Positions 1-11,639 of a stretch of 64,000 nucleotides of DNA are shown here, piece after piece. The DNA comes from Bubalus kerabau. Taxonomy: Eukaryota > Chordata > Mammalia > Artiodactyla > Bovidae. How positions within the stretch are numbered: the first letter of the stretch is position 1; every line of letters begins with the position of its first letter. The position numbers and the translations under genes were made by a program. The stretch covers positions 45,633,501 to 45,697,500 of the forward strand of contig NC_073645.1 in assembly GCF_029407905.1 (NCBI RefSeq). Reading direction: 5' to 3'. The notes beneath the pieces were generated by a model that did not search any database, had not been told where the DNA came from, and saw nothing but the letters and a program-made list of their open reading frames with translations.

Positions 1-180
1 TAGGAAAGATTGAAGGCAGAAGGAAAAGGGGGCAACAGAGGATAAGATGGTTGGATGGCATCACTGACTCCATGGATATGAATATGAACAAACTCTGGGA
101 AATAGTGAAGGACAGAGGAGCCTGGCTTGCTGCAGCTTGTGGGGTAGCAAAGAGTCAGACATGACATAGTGACTGAACAA
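1..180 (+). mobile_element. BovB (RTE LINE) 3' end fragment
   Basis: Matches the recognisable BovB tail: the gatggcatcactgactc segment, then the caaagagtcagacatgac segment and a degenerate ACTGA end. It is truncated by the window edge. Confidence 0.8.
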
Positions 181-1030
181 TGACCACAATGACATAGCAT
201 TGCAAAGGCAGTAGGGGTAAGGGGAACTGGGATTCCTCTGTCCCAAAAAGGGATCATAGCTCAGCTCCACCTCTGCCAACTTTGCACAGATCTCTAAGCC
301 CTTCCTTCTGTCATATCCAGTCTAGAGGACATAGCTCATCTCATACCTCCTCAAAGACCAAGAAGACAGTCATCTAGACCCAGAAGGCAAAAGGCTTCAT
401 AGCCACACATGCATTGGTCTGAGAGCCGTGGATGGTCATAAAGAAGAAATGATCAAACAAGTCAGTAGTTTGTTTCCACAAACAAGGTGACCGAGTCCAT
501 GGGGAAGGAGAAGGAAGGGGAGGAGGCGATGGAGAAGAACTGGGCAGTACTCCAGCCATTGGGGTAGACCCAGAGGGAAACTCGGGATAGCGGATGACTC
601 ATGAGCCCCAGCTCACCAGGTGATTTTTAAAGCTGCTTTAGAGCATGTCTGCGGGGTTGATCTCAACCCTTGCATCTTGCATTCTTAGTCATCAGTCTGG
701 AGGCTGCCCTTCATTATTTATGAATGCAGCCAAGAAGAGTGTGGTTGTTTGAATTGTGTCTGTGTCCTCAAAATCCAGCAGAGAAGAGAGAGGTGGCCAG
801 GAATGGGAACCAAGACATGGCCCAAAGCAGATGGTAGAAAATACAGTGCACCTCCCACCCTGTGGGCCCTCAGCGGTGGCGGCGACACGGAGTCAAATAG
901 GTCTCCCAGCTCGCCGCCATGTGGGATGTGGCAGGGAGCCGCTTGATGCAGATGGGAAACCCACTGGAGAAGGTCCTGCCACCTTGTCTCTCAACCACTT
1001 CTCAGGATGTCATTGCATCTGTAAATATTT
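181..1030. other. Intergenic, nothing recognised
   Basis: Unique-looking sequence. Short ORFs here show no family resemblance. Confidence 0.5.
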
Positions 1031-1227
1031 CAGCACGTGCTCTCAGTCATGTCCGACTCTTTGTGACCCCATGGACTGTAACCTGCCAGGCTCCTCTGTC
1101 CATAGAGTTTGCCAGGCAAGAATACTAGAGTGGGTTGCCATTTCCTACTCCAGGGGGCCTTCCCGACCCAGGGATAGTCTCTTGCATTGCAGGTGGGTTC
1201 TTTACCACTGAGACATCTGGGAAGCCC
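1031..1227 (-). mobile_element. Bov-tA SINE
   Basis: Reverse complement of the ruminant tRNA-Glu/Bov-A SINE: begins with the gtccgactctttgtgacccc segment and ends at gggaagccc, the reversed SINE head. Confidence 0.88.
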
Positions 1228-1345
1228 AATTTGTGCTACAGAGTTTCCCATTATCTGGATTTTGCTCATCAAATCCCCATGGATTCAGAAACTTGTTTTT
1301 CTGTTAAAGTGGTAGTTAGAGTGGGAGACTTTGTCAGATTCTGAT

Positions 1346-1553
1346 TTCTTTTTTTTTTTTTAATATTTATTTATTTGGCTGTGCCGGGTCCTAGTGGCTA
1401 CATGTGGGACTCTCGCTGTGGCCCACAGACTCTAGTTGTGATAGAAGCTTAGCTGCCCTGCAGCGCGTGGGATCTCTGTTCCCAGCCAGGGATGGAACCT
1501 TCACCCCTGCCTTGCAAGGCGGATTCTTAGCCCGTGGACCCCTAGGGAGGTCT
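1346..1553 (-). mobile_element. CHR-type tRNA-derived SINE
   Basis: Starts with poly-T and tatttatttggctgtgccgg, then diagnostic A/B-box-like segments (ccagggatggaacc), ending ccctagggaggtc. This is the cetartiodactyl CHR pattern in reverse. Confidence 0.75.
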
Positions 1554-2309
1554 CTCTGGTTTGATTCTATTTGGTTTCTTTTTCTTTTTCTGGCAAGACT
1601 ACTGTGTTCTTCCAGCAGAAAGCACATAATGTTGGCTTTCCCCCATGCTGTGATGTTAGCCATCACAGAGAATCATTTGTTCTGGTTTCAGAGGACAAAG
1701 GTAAATTCGTGGAGGACATGAGGAGCAGAAGAAGGGCATTCCAGGCCCAAGTCGAAATGAAAAGTGCATGACCCGCCTGGGACTCAGCACGTTGGAGCAA
1801 AGAGTACATCCTAGGCAAGGGGGGAAGCTCAGCAGGGAAGCTCAGATGTTCCAGAGCCTGGACCTTATGTCGACGGATGATGGAGAAGGCGAATGGCCAC
1901 GGATGCTATTCCACCCCAGGAAAAGAGGAAATGGCTCCTCGTTCGATCAGTTCTGCTGTCATAGGAAGCTAGGGTCACACTTTGCCCAGCTCCACTCAGA
2001 CCAGCCCCTGGATGGCTGCAAACAGTCCCCCCTTCTTAGGAGGCCAGGGTTGTTCCTTGTCTAAAACTGCCATGATAGAACTTCTTCCTCTCTCAAAAGC
2101 GCCATCATCTTTGAGTCTGGCTTAGTCTGCTCGTGGTACCACACCAAAACACCGCAGGCTCGATGGTTTAGCAGAAATGCACTGTCTCACTAACATCACC
2201 ATTGGTTCCAGCTTCACCATTTATGAGCTCTGTGACCTTGTGCATTTACGCCACCTCTCTCCACTGCAGTTTCTCATTGGTAAAAACCTGAACAAATTTA
2301 TTTTTAAAA
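1554..2309. other. Intergenic, nothing recognised
   Basis: No repeat family or gene I can name. Confidence 0.5.
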
Positions 2310-2576
2310 CATGGGATTCATATTTTAAAATCAATTTTCCTAAGGTATCATTTACGTACAACAAATGCACCCACTTCAGTATCAAGTTTGATGATTTTTG
2401 ACAAATGCGTATTGCCCAGGCAGCCACCACCACAATCCATATAAAGACCATTTTCATCCTCAACATTTCCCCTGTGATCTTCTATCAACGTTATCCCAAC
2501 CCAGCCCTAGCCAACCCCTGCTGTGCTGTCACGCCAGTTTCGATTTTTCTCTAGAGTTTCCTATAAAGAGAATCGG

Positions 2577-2665
2577 GCTTCCCTGGTGGCTCAGCTGCTA
2601 AAGAATCTACCTGCAATGCGGGAGACCTGGGTTTGATCCCTGAGTTGGGGAGATCCCCTGGAGAA
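2577..2665 (+). mobile_element. Bov-tA SINE, 3'-truncated
   Basis: Starts gggcttccctggtggctcag and runs through the gaagacctggg-like region to gagaaggga, inside the old L1. Confidence 0.85.
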
Positions 2666-2900
2666 GGGAAATCATATACTTGTGCTCTTTGGTTTCTTTT
2701 ACATGGCATAATGTTTTTGAGATTCACTCATGCTGTTGGATGTCAGGAGTTAATTCCTTTTTATTCCTTTGCAGTACTCCAGTAAGTGAATATATCACAG
2801 AATGCTTGTTGATGAATGTTTGCAATGTTTCTGCTCTGGGGCAATTATGAATAAAGCTACCAAGAGCATTGTATAAAATATCTGTGTGGACGAGGACTTT

Positions 2901-3072
2901 GAGAGAAAATTCATACAATTTTATTAATAGTCCTGACAATATTTTTGCATCCAGAACAGTTTTATCTTAATAATAAACACAGCCACATTTAAAAGAAATT
3001 GCCATAAGATTTAAAAGGACATTTTAGGATTTCCCTGGTGATCCAGTGGTTAAGACTCCATTTGGACTCAGG
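2901..3072 (-). repeat. Inverted duplication, arm A (L1 plus CHR sequence)
   Basis: Reverse-complement copy of 3485-3658, roughly 85-90% identical by eye. It includes both L1 sequence and the head of the CHR SINE, and is flanked by CTTTGA at 2897-2902 and 3073-3078. It interrupts the L1 alignment here. Confidence 0.8.
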
Positions 3073-3391
3073 CTTTGATTTCTTTTGGGTAAAGACTTAA
3101 CAGTGGAATGGCTGGGTGTTATGATAAATATATTTTTAACTTTTAAAGGAAACTGCTAAATTGTGTCCCAAAGTGGGTGTATCATCGTACATTCTCACTA
3201 GCAATAGATAAGAGTTCCACGTGCTCCCCATCCTTATTAATTAACACTTGATATTGGCAGTTTTTTAATTTTTTCCATTCTATAAAGTCTAAAGTGGTAT
3301 TTCAACATGGTTTAATGTCTGTTTCTTTGATAATCAGTTGACCATTTTTTATGTCATTTATTAGCCATTCATATATCTTTTCTTGTGAAAT

Positions 3392-3533
3392 GTTTTTTTT
3401 TGTTTGTTTGTTTTCATTTACTTATTGCCACACTGAGTGGCATTTGGGCTGTTAGTTCTCTGGCCAGGGATTGAACCCATGCCCCCTGTAGTGGAAACAC
3501 AGAGTCTTAACCACTGAACCACCAGGGAAGTCC
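3392..3533 (-). mobile_element. CHR-type SINE in old L1
   Basis: Poly-T start, ggccagggattgaaccca B-box-like segment and the ccaccagggaagtcc end. Confidence 0.8.
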
Positions 3534-3658
3534 TGAAAAGTCCTTTTAAACCTTAGGCCCACTTTTTAAAATGTGGGTGTGTTTGTTATTAAGATAAAAG
3601 TGTTCTGGATACAAAAATATTGTCAGGAACATTAATACAATTGTATGAATTTTCTCTC
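3485..3658 (+). repeat. Inverted duplication, arm B (source copy)
   Basis: Spans the end of the CHR SINE and adjoining L1 sequence in their expected order, so this is the likely donor of arm A at 2901-3072. Confidence 0.8.
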
Positions 3659-4230
3659 AGCATGTGGCTTGCATTTTAAAATTTTTCTTAAAGCTATCTT
3701 TAGAAAATGAGTTTTTAATTTTGATGAAGTTCACCTCATCCATTTTTAAAAATGGTTTGTGCTTTTATGTTCTGTTTAAGAAATGTTGCCTACTCCAAAG
3801 CAGTGAATATTTTATTTGATGGTTTTTTTTTGTAAAAGGTGTACAGAGTTTGCTTTTAAATCTAGGTCAATGATCTTCAAGTTTAACCTTTGTGCTTGGC
3901 ATGAGGTAAAAGTCAAAATTCATTTTTCTCCATATGTATATCTGTTTTATTCCCATACAATATATTGAAAAGACCATCCTTTCCCCATTGAACAACCTTG
4001 GAAGCCTTGCCAAACTTTAACTGATCACATATGTAGACATATTTCTGAAATCGCCTTTCTATTTTTCTATATATCTATGCTTGTACCAGTATAACAGCCT
4101 CTTAGTTATTTTATTACCGTGGTTTTATAGCAAGCTTTGAAATCAGATAGTGCAAATTCTCCAATTTTTCCAAAATTGTTTTGGCTATCCTAAGTCCTTT
4201 ATTTTACCAAATAAATTGGAACTCCTTAAA

Positions 4231-5039
4231 TGGTTTAGGAAAATATTAAAAGTATCTAGAGGAAAAATATCTATTACCTTCAAAGAATGAAAAAAATTAT
4301 AACAATGACCCAGTCCTCAGTGGTGAACAGGAAGCCAGGGGGTCAGGGTTAGGGTCTTTGTCTTTTACAAAAAAGGAAGGTGACTCAACTGATCTAATTT
4401 TTTAAAAAATTCTTTTTTTTCCAAAAAATCTTAAATCCTCAAATACTGAGGAATTTGAATCTGTTCACTAATCCTGCTCCCATGATTCTGAATGTTTATA
4501 TCATAATATATGGTAGCATAAACAGAATTTATATTTTGTGTTTAATGGATATAAATTTGGAATGTGTAAAAATGCTTGATTTAACTTTTTAATCTCATTA
4601 GCAAAGTAAACAATAAAAGCATTGTTTCTACAATGCTTTTATTATAGGTACTTATTCATCATTTTATAATTTTTCTTTTTAAATGTTCTATAATCATGGA
4701 GTCTTAGTGTCCATAGTAGTTAAGGCTTAATTTTCCCATATTTCTGTTTCTTAGTGGGTGCTTTTTTAGAATCACCTCCATCTTAGAAAGATGGACTTTT
4801 TATTAAGCTCCTTTTCCTGAGTACAGAAAAATTACTGTAGGAAACCATTGTGTCACCAAACTGCTTACGTAAGCTAAATGGAAAAAGAATATATAAGATT
4901 TTTCCTTCATATCAGTTGAGAGTTGTGTCTGAGTGGAATGATTGAATGGGATATTTTTAACTATTAAGGAATCGTCAATGGGAAATAAAACATAAGGTTA
5001 CCCCCCAAAAAGTGAAAGTAATCAGTTAGGAATACATAT
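4231..5039. other. AT-rich intergenic stretch
   Basis: AT-rich, no gene. It contains a perfect 14-bp hairpin at 4612-4643, listed separately. Confidence 0.5.
4612..4643. repeat. Perfect hairpin, 14-bp stem and 4-nt loop
   Basis: AATAAAAGCATTGT at 4612-4625 is exactly reverse-complemented at 4630-4643 around the loop TTCT. Confidence 0.9.
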
Positions 5040-5270
5040 ATATCAGGGAAATACTCATAAAAAGAGAGCTGGAGTAGCTATATTAGCTTTAAACAAAATT
5101 AACTTTAAGGCCAGAAGAAAAGAAAAAAAGCATTAAGGATAAAGATCAATGTGTAATGGTAAAAGAAAGGGTTCCCTGAAAAGAAATAACAATTCTAAAT
5201 TGGTACCTATCCAGTCATATAGCCTCAAAATGTATAATAATAATAACAAACGGAAAGAGCAAGAAACCAT
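5040..5270 (+). mobile_element. Old L1 ORF2 fragment
   Basis: Contains the degenerate sense L1 series gctggagtagctatattagc, aactttaaggc and agcctcaaaatg, typical of the ORF2 endonuclease/RT junction. Confidence 0.55.
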
Positions 5271-6325
5271 CCATCAATTTGGCAAAAGTTTTCATTTTTT
5301 CCCCTCTGTGGCGGCTAGCTGAAGGAAATATAAGTTTCAATAACTTAGGAAGCAATTCAGCATCATTTACTACAGCTGATGAAAAGAAGCCCTCCAGCCC
5401 TGGGTCTGCTCCTGGGTTCCCTGCCAGAACCATGCCCACTTCTGCACATGAGCAAGAACAAGGGCGTTTATTCACCGAAACCTTGCTTGAAATAAGGGGG
5501 AAATGCATACTGCCCAAGTGTACCTTGACTGGACAAACTGGGATATTCATATGACCGAATAACATACAGCAGCTTAAAATAAGTGAATGGACTGATCTCA
5601 GTAACAAGGTGGATGAATCCCCAAAACATAAAGAACCACAGCAAACAGCCATCATTGTTTATTGGGTTGCTTTCCCTGATGACGTTTCCTCTGACATGGC
5701 ACAGGGATGGCTGCCTTCCCAGGGTGGGTGACCGGGGCCTGGGCTTGTGGGCGCACTGCAGATGCTGCCAGCGTGTCCTCTGGAGACATGCCTCCATCAA
5801 GCGCTGTGCCCCCTCTCTTTGGAGGGCCCTGAACACCACAGCCTGGGAGTAGGTGCTTCTGGTGGGGATGCCCAGAGTAGGTGCCTAGAGAAACTCCCCC
5901 TTGGAGATTCACAGCACTGGGGAATGACTTTTTAAATCATCCGGTGCTCCCACCCACATTCTGCAGGGAGAGAGAAGGCTGGAGGAGGATGCCGTCGAGG
6001 CCAACAAACGCTGCAGAGTTCCTGTCATCAGGTCTGCGAGCAGCAAGCGTGGCTTTCCATGGTCAGGCCAAGGTGGCCTTCACAGCTTCCCAGGGAGGGA
6101 TCAGACTTCGCATTAACACTTCCCAGGTGAATGTGCTGGGCTGAGTTCTGCGTGTTTGCAGTTCTTCCAGACTGGTTCAACTTCAAAAGACATGCAGAGC
6201 AGAAACGGGCCTTGATCAAGACCACCGCCCTTTAGTGTTTACGTCTTGTTTTCTTAGCCAGACCCCTTGAGACAAGAGTCTATATCTTATTCCTTGTATC
6301 ATCTATTGGGAAAGTGAGCGACAGT
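5271..6325. other. Intergenic, nothing recognised
   Basis: Moderate GC. Overlapping ORFs on both strands have no family signature. Confidence 0.5.
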
Positions 6326-6527
6326 GTTGGTGCTCAGTCCTGTCTGACTCTTCGCCACCCCCTGGACTCTAGCCCGCCAGGCTCCTCTGTCCATGGGATT
6401 CTCCAGGCCAGAATACTGGAGTGGGTTGCCATTCCCTTATCCAGGGGATCCTCCCAACCCGGGGGTTGAACCAGGGTCTCCTGCATTGCAGACAGATTCT
6501 TTACCATCTGAGCCATCAGGGAAGCCC
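6326..6527 (-). mobile_element. Bov-tA SINE
   Basis: Reverse-strand copy running from tcctgtctgactcttcg to catcagggaagccc. Confidence 0.88.
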
Positions 6528-6955
6528 AAGAAGTACCTGGCATGGTTGTTGGTAGCAAAGGGCACTCACCCACCAGTGCCTGGTGGTTCCGCGTAAGCTC
6601 ACGCACATATTCATGCATTCAATTATTTATTCATGGGTTCAATTAATGATACTGAATACCTGCTCTGGGCCTGGCCCCGAGAATGTAAAAATGAAGAAGA
6701 CATGACTGAATCCTTGAGGAGCAGAGTTCAGCAGAAGATGCAGATGCAACAGAATTCTGTGGTGCCAGGATGGATGCTGGAGTGTGATGGTCAGTGCAGC
6801 TCAAGGAAGGAAACTGGGGAAGGAGTATAGGGCTGAGGGGCTGGGTGTGTGATGAAAGCTTGAAAATGAAAGTACATTTGAGCTGGGTCTTTGCAGTGGG
6901 CCAACAGACAGAAGGAGAAGACTTTGGAATCACAGAGAAGTACGTGAGATCACTG

Positions 6956-7160
6956 GGGCTTCCCATGTGGCGCTAGTGGTAAAGAACCCCCCTGCCAATG
7001 CAGGAGACATAAGAGACATGTGTTCGATCCCTGGGTCATGAAGATTCCCCAGAGGAAGGCATGGCAACATACTCCAGTATTCTGGCCTAGAGAATCCCAT
7101 GAACAAAGGAGCCTGGTGCGCTAGAGTTACAAAGAGTCAGACACGACTTAGCGACTAAAG
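6956..7160 (+). mobile_element. Bov-tA SINE
   Basis: Full-length sense copy with the variant head cttcccatgtggcgctagtgg and the tail agtcagacacgacttagcga. Confidence 0.88.
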
Positions 7161-7226
7161 TCCATGGGGTTGCAAGAGGGCGGACCCAACTGAAGTGACT
7201 TAGCTCGGATGCATAAGGGATCATTG

Positions 7227-7446
7227 AGGCTTCCCTGGTGGCTCAGATGGTAAAGAATCTGCTTGCATTGCAGGAGACCTGGGTTTGGTCCCTGGCTTGG
7301 GAAGATCCCCTGGAGAAGGGAATGGCTACCCACTCCAGTATTCTTGCCGAGAGAATCCCATGGACAGAGGAGCCTGGTGGGCTACAGTCCATAGGGTCGC
7401 ACAGAGTTGGACATGACTGAGTGATGAACATTTTCACTTTTTTTCA
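7227..7446 (+). mobile_element. Bov-tA2 SINE
   Basis: Full-length sense copy. GATCATT at 7219-7225 recurs at 7452-7458 and is the probable target-site duplication. Confidence 0.9.
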
Positions 7447-7796
7447 CAAGAGATCATTAGTTAGTGAACAAGTGATTTCATGTGCCTGGAACATGGGAGG
7501 AGAAACTGGGTTGATGGAGGAGAGGCTGGATAGGGAGATGAGGCTGGGCCTTTGCGCTTTGGGGTTGGAGCCGCAGATACCATGCTGAGGAGGTGAGACC
7601 CTACTATACAGACAGCAGCCACAGGCATAAAGATTTGTGGTCACAGAGGAGGGGACACAATCCGATAATGGTGTGGCCAGTGATCAGGAACAGGAGGGAC
7701 ATCAGGAGACCACTGCACGCATCCAGGCCTGAGATGATGAAGTCCTGAGCAGCGATGCTCAGTTGGAAAAGGGAAAGGCGCTCTGGTTGGCTGAAG

Positions 7797-7950
7797 GATG
7801 CTCCCAGACTCTCAACTTGTCCTTTCTTATGCATTATCCAGGGGAACAGTCCTGCTCCACATCAAGCCGGTGATGTTTCCAGACTCCTCAAATCCCACTT
7901 GGACTTCTTTCCTCCTTTTAGAGAAGAGTGACACTTAGGGGATGCTGAAA
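7797..7950 (+). repeat. 154-bp inverted repeat, left arm
   Basis: Reverse complement of 8597-8750 with equal length, no gap and four mismatches (about 97% identity). I do not recognise it as a known transposon. Confidence 0.95.
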
Positions 7951-8596
7951 TCACCCTGAAGGATGACTCATCTCTTGAACTCCCTTGGCCTCTTCAAGTA
8001 CAAGCTTAGGCTGCCTCAGCTTGACCCCAGGCTGTATTAACTTAAAAGATGAAAAACTGTAGTCATTTACTTAGACGGAGAGGTAGCTTTGGAAACACAT
8101 TCTCTCAAATTGTGGGTTGACTTTGCATCAGGTTGGTCCCCTAATGGGTGATTAATTGAGTTATTAATAGTTATGCATGGCTGGAAGTGTTTGAGCAAAA
8201 ATGATAACTGGCAATTTGAGGAACACTTGAGAGCTTTTCCGACTGGGTGATGCTAAATGGGATCAACTCTAAAGCTTGAAAGTCTGATAATTTTGTGATT
8301 CTGTTGTCCAGAGAGGAGGTAGAAAAACCTTGCCCTTGATGGGTTCATGTCCTGAAGGCTTTAACTCATGGCTGCAGGGCAAAGTTGAGTTTCCAATAAA
8401 GCTTTATCTGCGTGATATGAAAACCTTCCAAGTGGAAACCAGGGCTGCCAGTGACTCACGTTATTGAAATATGTTTCTAAGCCACAGGAACCCAAGGATG
8501 AGACACACAGTTCACTGCCCAGAAGGAGAATTGAAGCAGGGGAGAGTCTTGAGAATAGCTCGTTTTCCCTGTGCCACCTTTGATATATTCTGGCCT
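7951..8596. other. Spacer of the 154-bp inverted repeat
   Basis: Unique-looking, AT-leaning, no repeat. Contains tight homeodomain-type motifs near 8150-8180 (taattgagttattaat). Confidence 0.5.
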
Positions 8597-8750
8597 TTTC
8601 AGCATCCCCTAAGTGTCACTCTTTTCTAAAATGAGGAAGGAAGTCCAAGCGGGATTTGAGGAGTCTGGAAACATCACCGGCTTGATGTGGAGCAGGACTG
8701 TTCCCCTGGATAATGCATAAGAAAGGACAAGTTGAGAGTCTGGGAGCATC
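8597..8750 (-). repeat. 154-bp inverted repeat, right arm
   Basis: Partner of 7797-7950. Its outer end lies inside a short imperfect direct repeat (8661-8690 and 8736-8763), which may mark the duplication breakpoint. Confidence 0.95.
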
Positions 8751-8763
8751 ACCAGCTTGGTGG

Positions 8764-9840
8764 TCCCCAGGATAACTTGCCTCTACACATAGGAAAGAGG
8801 TTTTGCATCATTTGAGTCGAAAATTCCTTGGAAACCAAGTGGAGAAGAATAAAGATTCTCTCCCCATTGGATGCAAGTTTGGCTTTCCTGGAGTTCCATG
8901 TTTTCTGGCCACCTGGGATAGAGCAAAATAGTCATAATTTTCCCAGATAATTTGCAAAACTCTTATCTTGGCTTTTAGGTCCACATTCAGAGGGTAAATA
9001 CAAGGACAACCATCCCCCAATTCTTGGGGGCACTGAGGGGGCTTGACATGTGTCCCCATCCTCAACGGACACTGTCAGGCCAGTGACTGTCATGCTCTGA
9101 GAAGAGAGGGCAGGGCTACCCCATGACCTCAGGGGACCCGCTCTGCTTGCTCCCAACCACGCTCTGCAACTTGCCCTGTCTCCTTTCTGTTATACCCTTC
9201 CTAGGACCCGGTGGGACCACTGCCGTTCCGCTCACGCCCCCGGCACTTCCCCACCTCTGAGACTCAGCCTCCTTGAGAAATTGACAGTCAATTTGAGAAA
9301 TTGTCAATTTCTCAAAAATCCTGTCACTCGGAACTTGTCTCCTCTTGCCTAAGACTCCACGGCATTCACGTGTTTGTCTTTCTTTACACGGAGCCCTCTG
9401 CCCCATCCCCACTGTATACTATTGAACTCTACCCACAAAGTGCAGTTGAAATGCTACATTTACCCAGAAGACTGGTCCTAATCCTCAGTTGAAATGAAAC
9501 TTTTTTGGGGGCTCATATAACCTATTCTACCTTTCATGATGCAATGAAGCCTCTCTGCCCATATTACAGTAACCCAAATACAGGTCCCATATCTAAGTCA
9601 CAAGCTCCTTGGGATCATAAACAGAATCTTCTCTGAACTGATGTCTCTAGCTCCAAGCATGGTGCTAACTATATAGTAGATACCTCAGTAAGGAATATGG
9701 CACACCTCTGATCCCTCCGGATACCAGAGTGTTCTATTAAAGACATACGTTACTGTGGACAGGTCCCTCCAAAGCTACGGTGGATTTGCCAATATGGTCA
9801 TGATCAGACAGCATTCTTTATATACAATCATGGACTTTAA
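8764..9840. other. Intergenic with a compound palindrome
   Basis: No gene or interspersed repeat recognised apart from the palindrome at 9273-9316. Confidence 0.5.
9273..9316. repeat. Overlapping palindromes
   Basis: TTTGAGAAATTG (9292-9303) and its exact complement (9305-9316) flank one T. AAATTGAC (9278-9285) pairs with GTCAATTT (9287-9294). TTGAGAAATTG is also repeated directly at 9273. Confidence 0.92.
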
Positions 9841-11639
9841 ACTTCCTTTTAAAAATCCTATCAAAATGAGTGTCCTTTCAAGTTTATGAAAAATTCATTT
9901 TTCCTTTCATGTTATGAAAAATCCATTTAAAGATGATATGCACTCAAGGGAAATAAATACAGCAAAAAGGTCTTTGCAAACACCTCTGGGCTGACATCAG
10001 TTTTGCATAAACTCCAGCCCACGTGCTCCAGGCCGTTTGCCTCTAATGACAAAAACAAACAGCCTAATGAAAATAGAAACAGTCTGTCGATTGCATGGTG
10101 GGAATTTGCTTAAGTATTTGAAAATATAATTGGGCTATATTTTTACAGGTCTAATCAAATGTTTTCTGTCCCAAGAGCTTTGGCAATTATTGGCCACGAA
10201 TCAAACACAGGATATCTGAGGAAGCTAAACAGGGCACAAACTTAGTACTTTTCCCTGGCATTAAAAATGGAAAAGGACTGAAAACCAGAAAGCAAAAAGA
10301 CGCGTTTGCCTGCACTGGGCAAAGAACAGAATCAAGCAGTTTAATCGGCCACAGAAAAATGGACTATGAGGAATGTTTGCAACAACTTCCTTATCACCTT
10401 TGCCTGCAAATCCCGTCTTCTCCCCAGGTTTACTCGCTTCTTCTCAGGCTGGAAGCTCGGGCACTTCTCCGGGAGCTGTGAAGAGTACCCAGCATCTTCC
10501 CTGGGGCTTCAGCCAGGTGCTCTGAGGTGGGGCTAGGACTGACACATGCGATCAGCACCCAGCTGCTGTTGTTCTTGGTGAAGTGCGAGAGCTCCAGCCC
10601 TGCGCCTTCCTCTTGTCACCCAAGCAGACCCAAGGGAGTCTACCGTCACCGGCCAGAGCAGAGGTCAGTGTCCTCGCACAGGGCTTTGGCACTGTGGTTT
10701 GAGCTTCTGTCCCTTTGCCTGCCAGGAGAGAGAGCGAGAGAGACTGACATTTACAGAATCCAAGATGATTCCTCCCTCGTTGCTCCTGACAGGCTCCTTT
10801 CAGAAGTGAATGCTGAATCCCCATCTTTTAAAAAGAGATTTGGCCCACACAAAACTCAGGGATCAAGTTGTTGAATGTTTTTACCCCTAATGAGGGAAGT
10901 TCAGCTGCTTTAACAGCCAATTTCTGCACATTGAGTTGCCTTGGCCATGCTGTCCATCTAATTTATGCCCTCAGATTGCTGGGCACGCAGGATGGGCCAG
11001 CATTTAATATTAGGTTTTCTCTGGATTTCTCTGATCTCTAGTCTGACATGAGGCTCTGTCACCACCTTCCTTAAGTGGGACTGCTGGGTCAGATGACTGC
11101 CCACCTGGGGAGAGCTCTCTTGGGGGACCTAGAAGGGCAGCTGAGGTGGCTCCACATGGCATCCCTAACCTTCAGAAGCAAAGGAAGAAATGGGGGCCTT
11201 GCACTTCACCAGCAAACCTCTAAGATACAGAGCTCCGTAAAGACAGCTCTCAGTGTGTGTATAGCTGGGCTCAAGCTCCTGGACACAGGATAGACCCAAA
11301 CCATGGAGCTGGCAACATCCTCAACACCCCCAGATCTTATTGGAAAGTTAGCTGTTCTCTTAAAAGAACAGGACAGACTGTCAGCTGTAGACGCTCTACT
11401 AGGGTCAAGGCTGAGAGGATTTTATGATCAGTTCCAGTCTCTCTCTCACTCCAAGTAAACTTACAAATAACTCGAATGAATGGACAGACCTCAGGAGTGG
11501 GGGTTTCGAGTCCTTTAACCTGAGATGGAATCCCGGTTCCACCCCTCGCTAGAGACAACCCGAAGAGGAGAGTTTCAGTGTTAAGCTGTCCCCCACCCCT
11601 TCTGCTCCCGTTCACTCCCCCTTAATAGTTTCTGCAAAG
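9841..11639. other. Repeat-free intergenic block
   Basis: No transposon recognised for 1.8 kb and no convincing ORF. 9840-10400 is AT-rich with homeodomain- and forkhead-like motifs and could be conserved regulatory DNA. Confidence 0.45.

Larger units (their letters stand above)
2310..4230 (-). mobile_element. Old L1 fragment (ORF2 end and 3' UTR), multiply interrupted
   Basis: Reverse-strand mammalian L1 landmarks appear in order: the accaccacaatcc segment, tttttgagattcactcatg, attatgaataaagct, gggtaaagacttaacagtgg and ttttgatgaagtt. It is interrupted by a Bov-tA (2577-2665), an inverted duplication (2901-3072) and a CHR SINE (3392-3533). Confidence 0.75.
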
